Positions 8,533 to 16,933 of a stretch of 39,143 bases of DNA are shown one piece after another. Positions within the stretch are counted from its first letter, which is position 1. Each line of letters opens with the position of its first letter. The stretch is from Halorubrum sp. Atlit-26R (lineage in GTDB: Archaea > Halobacteriota > Halobacteria > Halobacteriales > Haloferacaceae): the NCBI RefSeq assembly GCF_003666015.1, contig NZ_QPLT01000023.1:1-39143 (forward strand). Reading direction: 5' to 3'. The notes below the pieces were generated by a model that made no database searches, was not told the origin of the DNA, and saw only the letters and a program-made list of their open reading frames with translations. The position numbers were made by a program, and so were the translations under genes.

Positions 8533-9363
8533 CTACGGCCGGCGAACGAACCGGCCGTCGTCGACCGCGACCGTCAGGTCGATCGTTTCGTCGAGGAAGT
8601 TCAGGACGGTGGCGACGTTCCGGTCCGCGTCGGCGTCGACGTACAGCTGTAACACGCCCCCCGCGTCCGCGAGGCGCGCGGCGAGCATGCGGACGAACGC
8701 CACCGCGCGTTCGACGTCGAAGGCGGCGACGATCTGGTGGAAGACGCTCACCTCCAGCGAGACGCGCTCGCCGGGCTCGTGGTTGGCGTCGAGGATCCGC
8801 GAGACCGTCTCGCCGACCTCGTCCGGGGAGAGGCGCGGGTCGAGCTCGACGATCTCGGCGTTGCGTCCCTCGAAGTCGACGTCGGGCGTCGCCTCGAAGT
8901 CGTACTCGCCGGTCGAGACGATCACCGTCCGCCGGGGCCACGCGTCGAGAGCCCCGTCGAGCGCGCGCACTAACCGCTCCGGGGTGGGAGTCACGGCCAC
9001 CGCCAGCCCCGCGGCGCCGTGGAAATGCGTCCGGAGCGGGTCGGCCTCGCCGCCGGCCGCCGGCGCGTCGACGCGGACGACGCCGTCCCAGCCCACCACG
9101 TCCGCCACGTGAGTCCCGCCGGCGATCCGGTCGGCCACGTGCTCGTGGAGGTGCGTCTTGAACTCGGCGACGGCACCGTCGGTGTCGTAGGCGGTCTTCG
9201 CGGTGGCGCAGTACGGGCAGTCCCAACTCACGCGGAAGTCCGACTTCGAGAGCGCGTCGGAGTGGTGGGCGAGCAGGTGCGACCCCGTCACGTCGGCCAT
9301 CTCCGAGCGGTCCCGCGTCCACGCGACGAACCCGCACCGGTCACACGCCCAGCGGCTCACCAT
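8533..9363 (-). CDS. Zinc-finger protein with degenerate RecA/RAD55-like domain
   Basis: A 276-residue protein in two parts. Residues 1-75 carry two Cys/His clusters: CDRCGF with a following H-x3-HH (LLAHHSD), and CPYC with H-x3-H (THLHEH), each resembling a C2H2-type finger. Residues 110-276 look like a RecA/KaiC-type fold (TVIVSTGEYDF, ERVSLEVSVFHQIVAAFD, GVLQLYVDAD), but there is no Walker A loop. This resembles haloarchaeal proteins annotated as DUF7504-like RAD55 relatives; that name is from memory. It probably binds DNA or a partner rather than hydrolysing ATP. It is convergent with the HEAT-repeat gene. Confidence 0.75.
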   Translation of the reverse strand: MVSRWACDRCGFVAWTRDRSEMADVTGSHLLAHHSDALSKSDFRVSWDCPYCATAKTAYDTDGAVAEFKTHLHEHVADRIAGGTHVADVVGWDGVVRVDAPAAGGEADPLRTHFHGAAGLAVAVTPTPERLVRALDGALDAWPRRTVIVSTGEYDFEATPDVDFEGRNAEIVELDPRLSPDEVGETVSRILDANHEPGERVSLEVSVFHQIVAAFDVERAVAFVRMLAARLADAGGVLQLYVDADADRNVATVLNFLDETIDLTVAVDDGRFVRRP

Positions 9364-9426
9364 GATCGAGAACGTACCTCACGAGACCCGTCGGAAGTAC
9401 ATGTATGTTGTGTCACGTGTGGCCGG

Positions 9427-9444
9427 CCGCCGCGCGCGCGGCGG
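9427..9444. repeat. Perfect 18-bp palindrome
   Basis: CCGCCGCGCGCGCGGCGG is identical to its reverse complement. It lies in the 145-nt gap between the CBS/CorC gene and the zinc-finger gene, both on the minus strand. It could form a hairpin acting as a terminator for the upstream gene, but no T-run follows. The GC bias makes chance occurrence possible. Confidence 0.4.
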
Positions 9445-9508
9445 GCTCGGCGGGCGCGACGACGGCGGTCACGCGGAATCGACCGATCGGTCGCCGTCGC
9501 CCGCGCCG

Positions 9509-10783
9509 TCACTCGGCGTCGACGGCGAACCCGTTCTCGTCGGCGTGTTCCACGCGGACGCGCGTGACCCGCGTCGCGGTCGCGCCGGTGACGGCGAGCG
9601 TGACGGCGCCGACCGCGACGCGGTCGCCCTCCCTCGGCAGCCGGCCGAGCTGTCGGGTTATCAGACCCGCGACCGTCTCGGCGCCCGCGTCCGCGGGCAG
9701 CGCGAGCCCGAGCGTCTCGTTGAGGTGCGAGACGGTGGTCCAGCCGCGCACGACCGCGGCGTCGGGCGCGACCACGTCGACGGCGTCCGTCTCCCACCGC
9801 CCGACCAGCTCGCCGACCACCTCCTCGAAGAGGTCCTCCAAGGTCGCGATCCCGACGACCGCGCCGTGTTCGTCGACGACGATCACCATCCGCGCCTCGC
9901 TCGCGCGCATCTCCGCGAACAGCTCGTCGAGCGGCTTCGTCTCGGGGACGAACGCCGGCTCGCTGAGCGCACTCGCGAGGTCGGCGCCGGTCTCCTCGGC
10001 GCGGATCGCGTCGCGCACGTCGACGATTCCGACCACGTCGTCGCGGTTCTCGCCGTAGACGGGCATCCGGGTGACGCCCTCGCCCGCGGCCCGCGAGAGC
10101 GCGTCCGCCGGCGTCGCCGTGTCGGGGAGCGCGACCACGTCGGTTCGGGGGACCATCACCGCGGCGACGGTCGTGGTCTCCAAGTCGAGGACGCCGCGGA
10201 TCATCGCGCCCTCGTCGGGGTCGAGCGCGCCCGCGGCCTCGCCCGACCGGACGAGCGTCGCGATCTCCTCGCGGGTGAGGTACGACTCGATGGCCGACTC
10301 CCCGCCCGTGAACCGGTTGACGACGCCGGAGAGCGCCTCGAACACGTACAGCACCGGGCGGAGGACGCGCTGGATCGCGACGACGATCCGCGAGACGCGG
10401 AGCGCGTGCTTCTCCGCGTTGGCGACCGCGTACGACTTCGGCGCGATCTCGCCGAAGACGATGACGAAGAGCGAGGTGACGAGCGTCGAGCCCGTGGCCG
10501 CCTCGCCGCCGGAGAACCCGAACCGGACGAACACCGCGGTCGCGACCGACGCCGCGGCGATGTTGGCGACGTTGTTGCTCACCAGCGCCGTCACGAGGAA
10601 GCGGTGCGAGTCGTCGCGCAGGGCCGACAGCGCCCGGGCGCCGGGGACGTCGGTCGCGACGAGCGAGTCGATCCGGTGGGTCGGCACGGAGAACACGGCG
10701 AGCTCCGAACTGGAGAAGAAGGCGCTCACCGCGGTCAGCGCGAGGATGGCGCCGACGCCGACGAACGCGATCGTGAGGTCCAT
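9509..10783 (-). CDS. CNNM/CorC-type membrane protein with CBS domains
   Basis: A 424-residue protein of the HlyC/CorC (UPF0053, CNNM) family. Members are proposed to export or regulate Mg2+ and Co2+. The N-terminal DUF21-type membrane domain has about four helices (from IAFVGVGAILALTAVSAFF, with the family's SSSELAVFSV). It is followed by a CBS pair (VMVPRTDVVALPD, RMVIVVDEHGAVVGIATLEDL) and a CorC_HlyC C-terminal domain (GWTTVSHLNETLGLALP). CBS domains usually bind adenosyl nucleotides. The ATG at 10783 places the membrane domain at the N-terminus; an upstream open frame is antisense to serA and is rejected. It is divergent from serA. Confidence 0.9.
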   Translation of the reverse strand: MDLTIAFVGVGAILALTAVSAFFSSSELAVFSVPTHRIDSLVATDVPGARALSALRDDSHRFLVTALVSNNVANIAAASVATAVFVRFGFSGGEAATGSTLVTSLFVIVFGEIAPKSYAVANAEKHALRVSRIVVAIQRVLRPVLYVFEALSGVVNRFTGGESAIESYLTREEIATLVRSGEAAGALDPDEGAMIRGVLDLETTTVAAVMVPRTDVVALPDTATPADALSRAAGEGVTRMPVYGENRDDVVGIVDVRDAIRAEETGADLASALSEPAFVPETKPLDELFAEMRASEARMVIVVDEHGAVVGIATLEDLFEEVVGELVGRWETDAVDVVAPDAAVVRGWTTVSHLNETLGLALPADAGAETVAGLITRQLGRLPREGDRVAVGAVTLAVTGATATRVTRVRVEHADENGFAVDAE

Positions 10784-10922
10784 ACGACCACGTGCGGCCG
10801 GGTATAAAAGGGAGTACCGACGCGGTGATACCCACGAACGCGCATTCTCCACCGGAAACGGAGGGGTCGATACCCACGAGCGCGGATCCGTCCGGGCGGC
10901 AAAACGGCGCGATTCGGAAAGC

Positions 10923-10928
10923 GTTAAC
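10923..10928 (+). promoter_or_regulatory. TATA-like box of serA
   Basis: GTTAAC lies 25-30 nt before the serA ATG, a spacing that predicts a leaderless transcript. The rest of the 169-nt divergent region holds an imperfect direct repeat, GATACCCACGA(A/G)CGCG, at about 10829 and 10869, of unknown role. Confidence 0.45.
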
Positions 10929-10952
10929 CCCGCGCCGCGGGTGCGTTTCGGC

Positions 10953-12557
10953 ATGAAGGTACTCGTCACCGACCCCATCGCGGACGCGGGGTTGGACCGA
11001 CTCCGAGACGCCGGCCACGAGGTCGTCACCGACTACGAGAGCGAGGGGGAGGCGCTGCTCGACGCCGTCGCCGACGCCAACGCGCTGATCGTCCGGTCCG
11101 GGACCGACGTGAACGAGGCCGTCTTCGAGGCCGCGACCGACCTCGTCATCGTCGGCCGCGCCGGCATCGGCGTCGACAACATCGACATCGAGGCCGCCAC
11201 CGACCACGGCGTCATCGTCGCGAACGCGCCCGAGGGGAACGTCCGCGCCGCCGCCGAGCACACGGTCGCGATGACGTTCGCCGTCGCGCGCTCGATCCCG
11301 CAGGCGCACGGCCGCCTCGTCGGCGGCGAGTGGGCGAAAGGCGAGTTCCTCGGCACCGAGGTGAACAACAAGACGCTCACCATCGTCGGCCTCGGCCGCG
11401 TCGGCCAGGAGGTCGCCAAGCGGCTCGACTCGCTCGGGATGGACCTGGTCGTCTACGACCCGTACATCTCCGAGGAGCGCGCCGAGCGCATGAACGCGGA
11501 GCTCGTCGAGGACCTCCACGACGCGCTCGCCGCGGGCGACTTCGCGACGATCCACACCCCGCTCCTCCCCGAGACCGAGGGGATGATCGGGGAGGCCGAG
11601 CTGGCCCAGCTCGAGGGCGGCTACCTGATCAACTGCGCCCGCGGCGGCATCGTCGACGAGGACGCGCTCGCCGAGGCGGTCGACGACGGCGTCCTCGCGG
11701 GCGCCGCGCTCGACTCCTTCGCGGAGGAGCCGCTCCCGCAGGACTCGCCGCTGCTCGACGTCGAGGAGATCGTCCTCACGCCGCACCTCGGCGCCTCGAC
11801 TGAGGCCGCCCAGGAGAACGTCGCGGTCGACACCGCGGAGGCCGTCCTCGCGGCGTTCGACGACGAGCCGGTCCTGACCGCGCTCAACGCGCCCTCCGTC
11901 GACGAGAGCGCCTTCCCGCGGATCGAGCCGTACATCGACGTGGCCGAGACCGCCGGGAAGGTCGCCGCGCAGCTGCTCGACGGCCGGATCACCGAGGTGG
12001 AGGCCACATACGAGGGCGACATCGCCGCCGAGGACGTCGACCTCGTCACCGCGAGCGCGCTGAAGGGCGTCTTCGAGCCCTTGGAGTGGCAGGTGAACGC
12101 GGTGAACGCGCCGCGGCTCGCCGAGGAGCGCGGCATCGAGGTGACGGAGTCGAAGACCCGACAGACCGACGACTTCCAGAGCCTCGTCCGCGTCACCGTG
12201 CGCAACGGCGACGACGAGATCGCGGTCGAGGGGACGCTGTTCGCGGGCGAGGACGCCCGCATCGTCCGGATCGACGGGTTCCGCGTCGACGCGGTCCCGT
12301 ACGGCCACATGCTCGTCGCGCGCAACACCGACGAGCCGGGCGTCATCGGCCTCATCGGCACCGTCCTCGGCGACCACGACGTCAACATCGCCGGGATGTT
12401 CAACGGCCGCGAGACGCAGGGCGGCGAGGCGCTCACCGTCTACAACCTCGACTCGGCCGTCCCCGACGCCGCGATCGAGGAGCTGCTCGCCGACGACCGC
12501 GTCGTCGAGATCACCGAGATCACGCTGGACGGCGCCGACGGGCGGGCCGACGAGTAG
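10953..12557 (+). CDS. serA: D-3-phosphoglycerate dehydrogenase
   Basis: First enzyme of serine synthesis: oxidises 3-phosphoglycerate to 3-phosphohydroxypyruvate with NAD. It has 534 residues, the long three-domain form. The catalytic/NAD domain has GLGRVG at 146-151 and the catalytic residues Arg230 (CARGGIV), Glu259 (EEP) and His278 (TPHLGAST). An intervening allosteric substrate-binding domain follows (about 315-450). A C-terminal ACT domain (HMLVARNTDEPGVIGLIG onward) usually gives serine feedback control. The ATG at 10953 (MKVLVTDPIADAGLDRL) is the family start. It stands as a single gene, with a vapBC module on the opposite strand seven bases after its stop. Confidence 0.96.
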   Translation: MKVLVTDPIADAGLDRLRDAGHEVVTDYESEGEALLDAVADANALIVRSGTDVNEAVFEAATDLVIVGRAGIGVDNIDIEAATDHGVIVANAPEGNVRAAAEHTVAMTFAVARSIPQAHGRLVGGEWAKGEFLGTEVNNKTLTIVGLGRVGQEVAKRLDSLGMDLVVYDPYISEERAERMNAELVEDLHDALAAGDFATIHTPLLPETEGMIGEAELAQLEGGYLINCARGGIVDEDALAEAVDDGVLAGAALDSFAEEPLPQDSPLLDVEEIVLTPHLGASTEAAQENVAVDTAEAVLAAFDDEPVLTALNAPSVDESAFPRIEPYIDVAETAGKVAAQLLDGRITEVEATYEGDIAAEDVDLVTASALKGVFEPLEWQVNAVNAPRLAEERGIEVTESKTRQTDDFQSLVRVTVRNGDDEIAVEGTLFAGEDARIVRIDGFRVDAVPYGHMLVARNTDEPGVIGLIGTVLGDHDVNIAGMFNGRETQGGEALTVYNLDSAVPDAAIEELLADDRVVEITEITLDGADGRADE

Positions 12558-12563
12558 GACGCG

Positions 12564-12965
12564 TTAGTACTCGGCCACCGGGACGAACGGCTCGAAGTCG
12601 TCGACGTTCCGGGTGACGACCGTCATGTCCTCGGCGTCGGCGACCCCGGCGATGAGCAGGTCCGCGGCGGCCGCGTCGACGGCCCGTCGCGTGTGGTCGT
12701 CGGACCGGTACAGGTCCGCCTCGAAGGCGCTCGCGGCGAGCGCGTGGTCGCTCGCGACCGGCACCACGTCGAGCCACTCGAACGCGGCCGCGAGCCGCTC
12801 CGGGTCGAACGAGTCGTCGAGACGGAGACCGACCGCGACCTCCTTGTAGTTCATCGCGGTCGTCGCGAACTCCTCTTCCTCGTGCGCTTCGAGGAACCGC
12901 CGAACGTCGTCGGAGCCGCCCAGGTAGTCGATCAGAAACGTGGTGTCGAGCAGGTACCGCGTCAC
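12564..12965 (-). CDS. vapC: VapC-type PIN-domain ribonuclease toxin
   Basis: A 133-residue PIN-domain protein. The acidic catalytic set is complete: Asp7 (LLDTTFLIDYL), Glu42 (NYKEVAVGL), Asp102 (AADLLIAG) and Asp122 (RNVDDFEPF). VapC toxins cleave specific RNAs, often tRNA or rRNA loops; the target here is unknown. It starts with GTG at 12965, and that GTG overlaps the antitoxin stop codon as GTGA, which implies translational coupling. Its 3' end is seven bases from the serA stop, so the two convergent transcripts must read into each other or terminate tightly. Confidence 0.9.
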   Translation of the reverse strand: MTRYLLDTTFLIDYLGGSDDVRRFLEAHEEEEFATTAMNYKEVAVGLRLDDSFDPERLAAAFEWLDVVPVASDHALAASAFEADLYRSDDHTRRAVDAAAADLLIAGVADAEDMTVVTRNVDDFEPFVPVAEY

Positions 12966-13291
12966 GCAGATCCCCCGGCGTCGCCGTTCGCGTCGTCGAG
13001 ATCGTCAGCGTCGCCGTCCGAACGACCCTCGTCAACCCCGTCCGCCAGCCGATCGATCGCCGCGGTCTGTCGCTCGGTCGCGGACTCGTCGAAACGCTCC
13101 CGCGACGCGGCCGCGGCCTCGCGGAGCGACTCGGCCTCCTCGGCCGACAGCGATCCGAACCCCTCGCGCCAGTCGCCCTCGCTCTCGTCGATCAGCCGGT
13201 CGAGGAGGTCGGTGAAGCTCTCGCCGTCGCGCTTCCGAGCGCGGAGCCGCTCGTACACCTCCTCGCGAACGCCGATCGTCTTGGTGGGCAT
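12962..13291 (-). CDS. vapB: VapB-type antitoxin
   Basis: A 109-residue antitoxin. The N-terminus TKTIGVREEVYERLRARKRD, followed by SFTDLLDRLID, is the ribbon-helix-helix DNA-binding fold of archaeal VapB (UPF0330-like) proteins. The remaining 65 residues are helical and very acidic, ending in a disordered Asp/Gly-rich tail. They should wrap the VapC active site. It is longer than many VapBs (70-90 residues). The ATG at 13291 lies immediately downstream of a 12-bp direct repeat that is a likely autoregulatory operator. Confidence 0.88.
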   Translation of the reverse strand: MPTKTIGVREEVYERLRARKRDGESFTDLLDRLIDESEGDWREGFGSLSAEEAESLREAAAASRERFDESATERQTAAIDRLADGVDEGRSDGDADDLDDANGDAGGSA

Positions 13292-13293
13292 CT

Positions 13294-13320
13294 CGTGTTT
13301 GTGTACGTGTTTGTGTGTGT
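13294..13320 (-). promoter_or_regulatory. Candidate vapB operator (12-bp direct repeats)
   Basis: Read on the plus strand, CGTGTTTGTGTA (13294-13305) is followed without a gap by CGTGTTTGTGTGTGT (13306-13320). This tandem repeat sits three bases before the vapB start codon. Ribbon-helix-helix antitoxins often bind such repeats to repress their own operon. Confidence 0.45.
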
Positions 13321-13402
13321 AAAACGTAACGGCGACGGGCGGACGGAACGCGAAACGAACTGGGCGGAGCGTAAGCGGAGAACGGCGTGCGCGGCCGACC
13401 GA

Positions 13403-14686
13403 TCAGTCGTGTAAGAGGTCGAGGATCGAGTCGACGTCGTTCGGAACCGGCTCGGGGTCGCCGCCGGCCTCGTAGGCGGCGTCGGGGTCCTTGAGGAGGT
13501 GGCCGGTCGTCAGGCAGACGACGCGCTCGTCGTCATCGACGACGCCGGAGCGCCGGAGCTTCTTGAGGCCCGCGAGGCTCGCGGCGGAAGCGGGCTCGAC
13601 GCCGACGCCCTCGCTGGCGAGGTGGCGCTGCGCGGCGGTGATCTCCGGGTCGCTGACGGCGACGGCGGTACCGCCGGTGTTCCGGATCCCGGGGATCGCT
13701 TTCGGCGCGTTGACCGGGTTGCCGATGCGGATCGCGGTCGCGCGCGTCTCGACCTCCTCCCAGCGCCGGATCTCGTCGTTCCCCTCCTCGATCGCCTCGA
13801 CCATCGGCGCCGCGCCCTCGGCCTGAACGCCGGTGAGCTTGGGGACCTCGTCGACGTCGAGCGCGCCCGACTGGACGAGCTCGCGGAACCCCTTATAAAG
13901 CGCGGAGGTGTTGCCCGCGTTGCCGACGGGGAGGACGATCCGGTCCGGGAACGTCCCGTAGTCGGCGTAGAACTCCTCCAATATCTCGAAGCCGATCGTC
14001 TTCTGTCCCTCTAAGCGGAACGGGTTCAGCGAGTTGAGCAGGTACGCCTCGCCGCGGGCGGCGAGCTCCTGCACGATGTCGAGACAGGCGTCGAAGTTGC
14101 CGTCGACCTCCAGGATGCGCGCGCCGTGGAGGCTGGCCTGCGCGATCTTCCCCGCGGCGACCTTCCCCGCCGGGAGGAGGACCAGCGTCTGCATCCCGCC
14201 GCGGCCGCCGTACGCCGCGAGCGCGGCCGAGGTGTTGCCCGTCGAGGCGCACGCGAGCGCGTCGACGCCGAGTTCCTTCGCCACCCGCACGCCGACGGTC
14301 ATCCCGCGGTCCTTGAACGAGCCGGTGGGGTTCATCCCCTCATGTTTGATCCGGAGCGCGTCGACGCCCACCGACTCCTCGATGCGCGGGACGCGGTGGA
14401 GCGGCGTGTCGCCCTCGGGGAGCGTGACGCCGAGGTCGAAGGGGAGCGCCTCGCGGTACCGCCAGACGCCGCGATCCGGGCCGTCGGAGGGCGCGCCCGC
14501 GCCGAACTCCTCGAACGTCGGCGGGTCGTCGTACCGGACTTCGAGGAGGCCGTCGCACTCGTCGCAGGTGTACCGGACGTCCTCGAAGGGGGCGAACGTC
14601 TCGTCGCACTCGATACAGGCGAGCCACGTCCCGTCGGCGGCGCAGTCGGGCCCCGCCGGGGCCGGGGCGTCGATGGCGAGATCCAT
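13403..14686 (-). CDS. thrC: Threonine synthase
   Basis: PLP-dependent last step of threonine synthesis, converting O-phosphohomoserine to threonine, 427 residues. An N-terminal zinc-ribbon-like segment (CIECDETF and CDECDGLLEV) is typical of archaeal ThrC. The PLP lysine is Lys125 in NPTGSFKDRGMTVG. The phosphate-binding loop LPVGNAGNTSALYKG and the CASTGNTSAALAAYGGRGG loop are present. The C-terminus has a family-like EPASAASLAGLKKL helix. The ATG at 14686 follows a TATA-like box. Other threonine genes are not in the window. Confidence 0.95.
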   Translation of the reverse strand: MDLAIDAPAPAGPDCAADGTWLACIECDETFAPFEDVRYTCDECDGLLEVRYDDPPTFEEFGAGAPSDGPDRGVWRYREALPFDLGVTLPEGDTPLHRVPRIEESVGVDALRIKHEGMNPTGSFKDRGMTVGVRVAKELGVDALACASTGNTSAALAAYGGRGGMQTLVLLPAGKVAAGKIAQASLHGARILEVDGNFDACLDIVQELAARGEAYLLNSLNPFRLEGQKTIGFEILEEFYADYGTFPDRIVLPVGNAGNTSALYKGFRELVQSGALDVDEVPKLTGVQAEGAAPMVEAIEEGNDEIRRWEEVETRATAIRIGNPVNAPKAIPGIRNTGGTAVAVSDPEITAAQRHLASEGVGVEPASAASLAGLKKLRRSGVVDDDERVVCLTTGHLLKDPDAAYEAGGDPEPVPNDVDSILDLLHD

Positions 14687-14711
14687 TACGACGAGGTCCG
14701 TTCCGCCGCGG

Positions 14712-14717
14712 CTTAAG
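14712..14717 (-). promoter_or_regulatory. TATA-like box of thrC
   Basis: CTTAAG is 26-31 nt upstream of the thrC start, consistent with a leaderless mRNA. Confidence 0.4.
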
Positions 14718-14792
14718 ACGGGCGGTCGGAACGGACGTTGCCGGCCGGAACGAAGGTGTTCGGTCGTCGCCGGGCGGCCGAGTCCGTCCCCT

Positions 14793-15008
14793 TCAGTCGA
14801 CGATGATCTCGGAGGTGTCGTCGCTCCCGTCCTCGCCGGAGCCGAGGCGGTCCTGATAGCGCTGGATCCAGTCGGCGAAGCAGTCGGGACAGAGCCGCTG
14901 GGTGTCGATGTTTGCCCGATCGACGCTCAGCCGGACGGTCCGCGAGAGCGCGTCCGTCGTCGGCTCGCCGCAGGCGTCGCAGGGCTCGGTCGTCGGCGCG
15001 TCGCTCAT
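14793..15008 (-). CDS. Small conserved zinc-binding protein (71 aa)
   Basis: A 71-residue acidic protein with CDACGEPTTDAL at residues 10-21 and CPDCFADWIQRYQ around 40, two CxxC knuckles that should bind one zinc. The tail DGSDDTSEIIVD is acidic and probably disordered. It resembles the many haloarchaeal zinc micro-proteins of unknown function. The ATG is at 15008. It lies between thrC and upp on the same strand but with gaps of 78 and 106 nt, so co-transcription is uncertain. Confidence 0.75.
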   Translation of the reverse strand: MSDAPTTEPCDACGEPTTDALSRTVRLSVDRANIDTQRLCPDCFADWIQRYQDRLGSGEDGSDDTSEIIVD

Positions 15009-15086
15009 GTCGTACCGGTCGCGGCGCCGGCTCTTAAAAGTACGTCGACGGAACCGAGGCGTCTCGGCGGCGATGCGCCGCCGGTC

Positions 15087-15764
15087 TCACACCGTCCGGA
15101 ACGCCCGGTCGCCGGCGTCGCCGAGGCCGGGGACGATGAACCCGGCGTCGTCGAGGCGGTCGTCGATGGCGACCGTCAGCAGGTCCGCCTCGGGGACGGC
15201 CTCGCTCACGCGGACGAGGCCGGCGGGCGCGGAGACCGCGGAGAGCACGAACAGGTCCTCGAAGTCGTCGGCCTCGTCGAGGACGTGGTCGAGGACGGCG
15301 ACCATCGTCGACCCCGTCGCGAGCATCGGGTCCGCGACGATGACGGTGTCTTCCGGCCTGATCTCGGGGAGCTTCACGTAGTCGATTGTGATCGGGAACT
15401 CGCCGTCCGCGGTCATCCCGGCCTCCTCGTCGCGGCCGGCGGAGATGACGCCCTGCTTCGCGCGCGGAAACGCTTTTAAAAGTCCCTCGACGAACGGGGT
15501 CGCGGCGCGGAGGACGTTGATGATCACCACGTCGTCGAGCCCCTTCACGCGCTCGCCGGTGGTCTCCGCGAGGGGGGTCTCGACGGGGACGTACTCCGTC
15601 TCCATCGCGCCGTCGATGATCTCGTAGCCGCAGATGCGGCCGAGCTTCACGAGCCCCTTCCGGAACGCCACCTGCTCCGTCTCGACGTCGCGCAGCCGGG
15701 AGAGGGTGTCCGTCGCCAGCGCGTGGGTGATGAGGTACGCGTCGTCGCGGTCTTCGATCGTCAT
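15087..15764 (-). CDS. upp: Uracil phosphoribosyltransferase
   Basis: Pyrimidine salvage: uracil plus PRPP gives UMP. It has 225 residues, the normal length. The PRPP-binding loop is [13 protein letters not shown] (Asp145-Thr152 region). The flexible region AGRDEEAG and the uracil-contacting C-terminus ([17 protein letters not shown]) match UPRTase. The start [19 protein letters not shown] at 15764 follows a TATA-like box at 15791. A long N-terminal Arg-rich extension of the frame is antisense noise. Confidence 0.96.
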   Translation of the reverse strand: MTIEDRDDAYLITHALATDTLSRLRDVETEQVAFRKGLVKLGRICGYEIIDGAMETEYVPVETPLAETTGERVKGLDDVVIINVLRAATPFVEGLLKAFPRAKQGVISAGRDEEAGMTADGEFPITIDYVKLPEIRPEDTVIVADPMLATGSTMVAVLDHVLDEADDFEDLFVLSAVSAPAGLVRVSEAVPEADLLTVAIDDRLDDAGFIVPGLGDAGDRAFRTV

Positions 15765-15790
15765 TGTCCGGAATCGCGCCCGGAACGGCC

Positions 15791-15796
15791 TTAAAA
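15791..15796 (-). promoter_or_regulatory. TATA-like box of upp
   Basis: TTAAAA on the plus strand (TTTTAA on the coding strand), 27-32 nt upstream of the upp ATG. Confidence 0.45.
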
Positions 15797-15886
15797 CGTG
15801 GCGAATCGAGCGTTCGCCGGGCGGCGCGAAGCGGCGTAGGCGGCAGCGGCGGGCGGGAGACGGGCGCGCCAGCGGCACGCCGACCG

Positions 15887-16132
15887 CTACCGAAGCACGG
15901 CCACGTACGTCACGCCGAAGAGGATCAGCGCCAGCGTCGCGACGTTGACCGCGGTGAGCGCCGCCACGCCGAGGAAGTCGAGCCCCCAGACGACCACCCA
16001 GGCGAACCACGTCGAGAGCACGGCGTTCATCGCGAGCAGCACCTTCGGGTCCCCCGAGGAGCGCTCGACCCCCTCGCGGATCCCCGGCCCGTCGTCGTCC
16101 GTCCCCTCGTCGGCGCTCTCCTCGGCGCTCAT
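15887..16132 (-). CDS. Small membrane protein, two helices (81 aa)
   Basis: An 81-residue protein with an acidic N-terminal third ([14 protein letters not shown]) and two predicted membrane helices: [20 protein letters not shown] and [25 protein letters not shown]. The family is not recognised. The ATG at 16132 is 58 nt from the divergent membrane protein at 16191, so the two may share a control region. The basic C-terminal Arg and acidic N-terminus give little topology information. Confidence 0.7.
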   Translation of the reverse strand: MSAEESADEGTDDDGPGIREGVERSSGDPKVLLAMNAVLSTWFAWVVVWGLDFLGVAALTAVNVATLALILFGVTYVAVLR

Positions 16133-16190
16133 ACGCCGACTGGCGGGTGTGCGCCACTTAGCTCTTGTCCGTCCGGGGCGTACGAGGGCC

Positions 16191-16517
16191 ATGGTCGAAG
16201 CGCCCCGTCCCCGCAACCGCCGCGGCGATCCGATCGATCCGGTCCCATTCCTCGTGACGACGGGGCTCGCGTTCACGGTCGTCTTCTCGTTCGGGCCGAT
16301 CTACGGGCTCGCGTACGGGCTCTCGCTGCGCTCCGCGCTGGCGCTGTCGGGGGCGGCGTTCGCCGGCGCGACGGCGCTCGCGCACCGACAGTTGGTCCGG
16401 AGCGCGCCCGCGCTCGACGCCGGTCCCCTCCCGCCGGGTCCGCGCGTCGAGCGGCTGTTCTACGGGGCGGTCGCGCTGGGCGTCGCGCTAGTCGCGCTCA
16501 CGCTCCCGCTGCTGTGA
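16191..16517 (+). CDS. Small membrane protein, three helices (108 aa)
   Basis: A 108-residue protein. After an Arg/Pro-rich start (VEAPRPRNRRGDPIDP), hydrophobic segments follow: FLVTTGLAFTVVFSFGPIYG, LALSGAAFAGATAL and LFYGAVALGVALVALTLPLL. The cytoplasmic loop is basic. I do not recognise the family. It is divergent from the 81-residue membrane protein and has no other close partner. Confidence 0.7.
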   Translation: MVEAPRPRNRRGDPIDPVPFLVTTGLAFTVVFSFGPIYGLAYGLSLRSALALSGAAFAGATALAHRQLVRSAPALDAGPLPPGPRVERLFYGAVALGVALVALTLPLL

Positions 16518-16532
16518 CGGGAGAGGGAAGAC

Positions 16533-16582
16533 CGGAGCGCGGCGGCGACAGCGGAGCGCGGCGGCGACAGCGGAGCGCGGCG
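16533..16582. repeat. 19-bp tandem repeat (about 2.6 copies)
   Basis: The unit GGAGCGCGGCGGCGACAGC occurs at 16533-16551 and 16552-16570, and its first part recurs at 16571-16582. It is intergenic, between the 108-residue membrane protein and the 79-residue zinc protein. Likely replication-slippage product. Confidence 0.8.
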
Positions 16583-16666
16583 ATGTCCCGTGAGCCGACG
16601 AATCGGCTGTGCGAACCGATCGCACGACACCCGGTGACTAAGTCGATCGGTGCGGATCGTTATCGT

Positions 16667-16906
16667 ATGGGACTGATCAGCACGGTGACCGACGCGCTCG
16701 CGGGCTCGACGGAGACGGCTCCCGGAGTGGCCGGCGACGACGGCTCGGAGGGTTCGTACTGGTGCGACGACTGCGGGGTGCGGGTCCGCGACGTCGACGT
16801 CGACGACGAGGGGCTCGACCGCGACGACGAGGGGGTGCCGGCGTGTCCGGACTGCGGCGACGCGATGCGCTTCGAGCGCGCGAGCGGCCACGGCTGCGCC
16901 TGCTGA
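16667..16906 (+). CDS. Small zinc-ribbon protein (79 aa)
   Basis: A 79-residue protein with two knuckles, WCDDCGVRVRD and CPDCGDAMRFE, separated by an acidic Asp-rich linker, and a final GHGCAC carrying two more cysteines. This is a zinc-ribbon layout. The N-terminus (GLISTVTDALAGSTET) is an amphipathic helix. The ATG at 16667 is preferred because upstream in-frame sequence includes the 19-bp repeat; an alternative ATG at 16583 would add 28 residues. It ends 27 nt before the convergent COG0523 gene. No functional assignment. Confidence 0.72.
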   Translation: MGLISTVTDALAGSTETAPGVAGDDGSEGSYWCDDCGVRVRDVDVDDEGLDRDDEGVPACPDCGDAMRFERASGHGCAC

Positions 16907-16933
16907 GCGCGAACGTCTCGATTTATCAGCGGG

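Noticed and set aside
9357..12377. A 1006-residue open frame antisense to the CBS protein and serA
   Set aside because: A GC-skew shadow: Arg/Asp-rich without domains, opposite to well-recognised genes.
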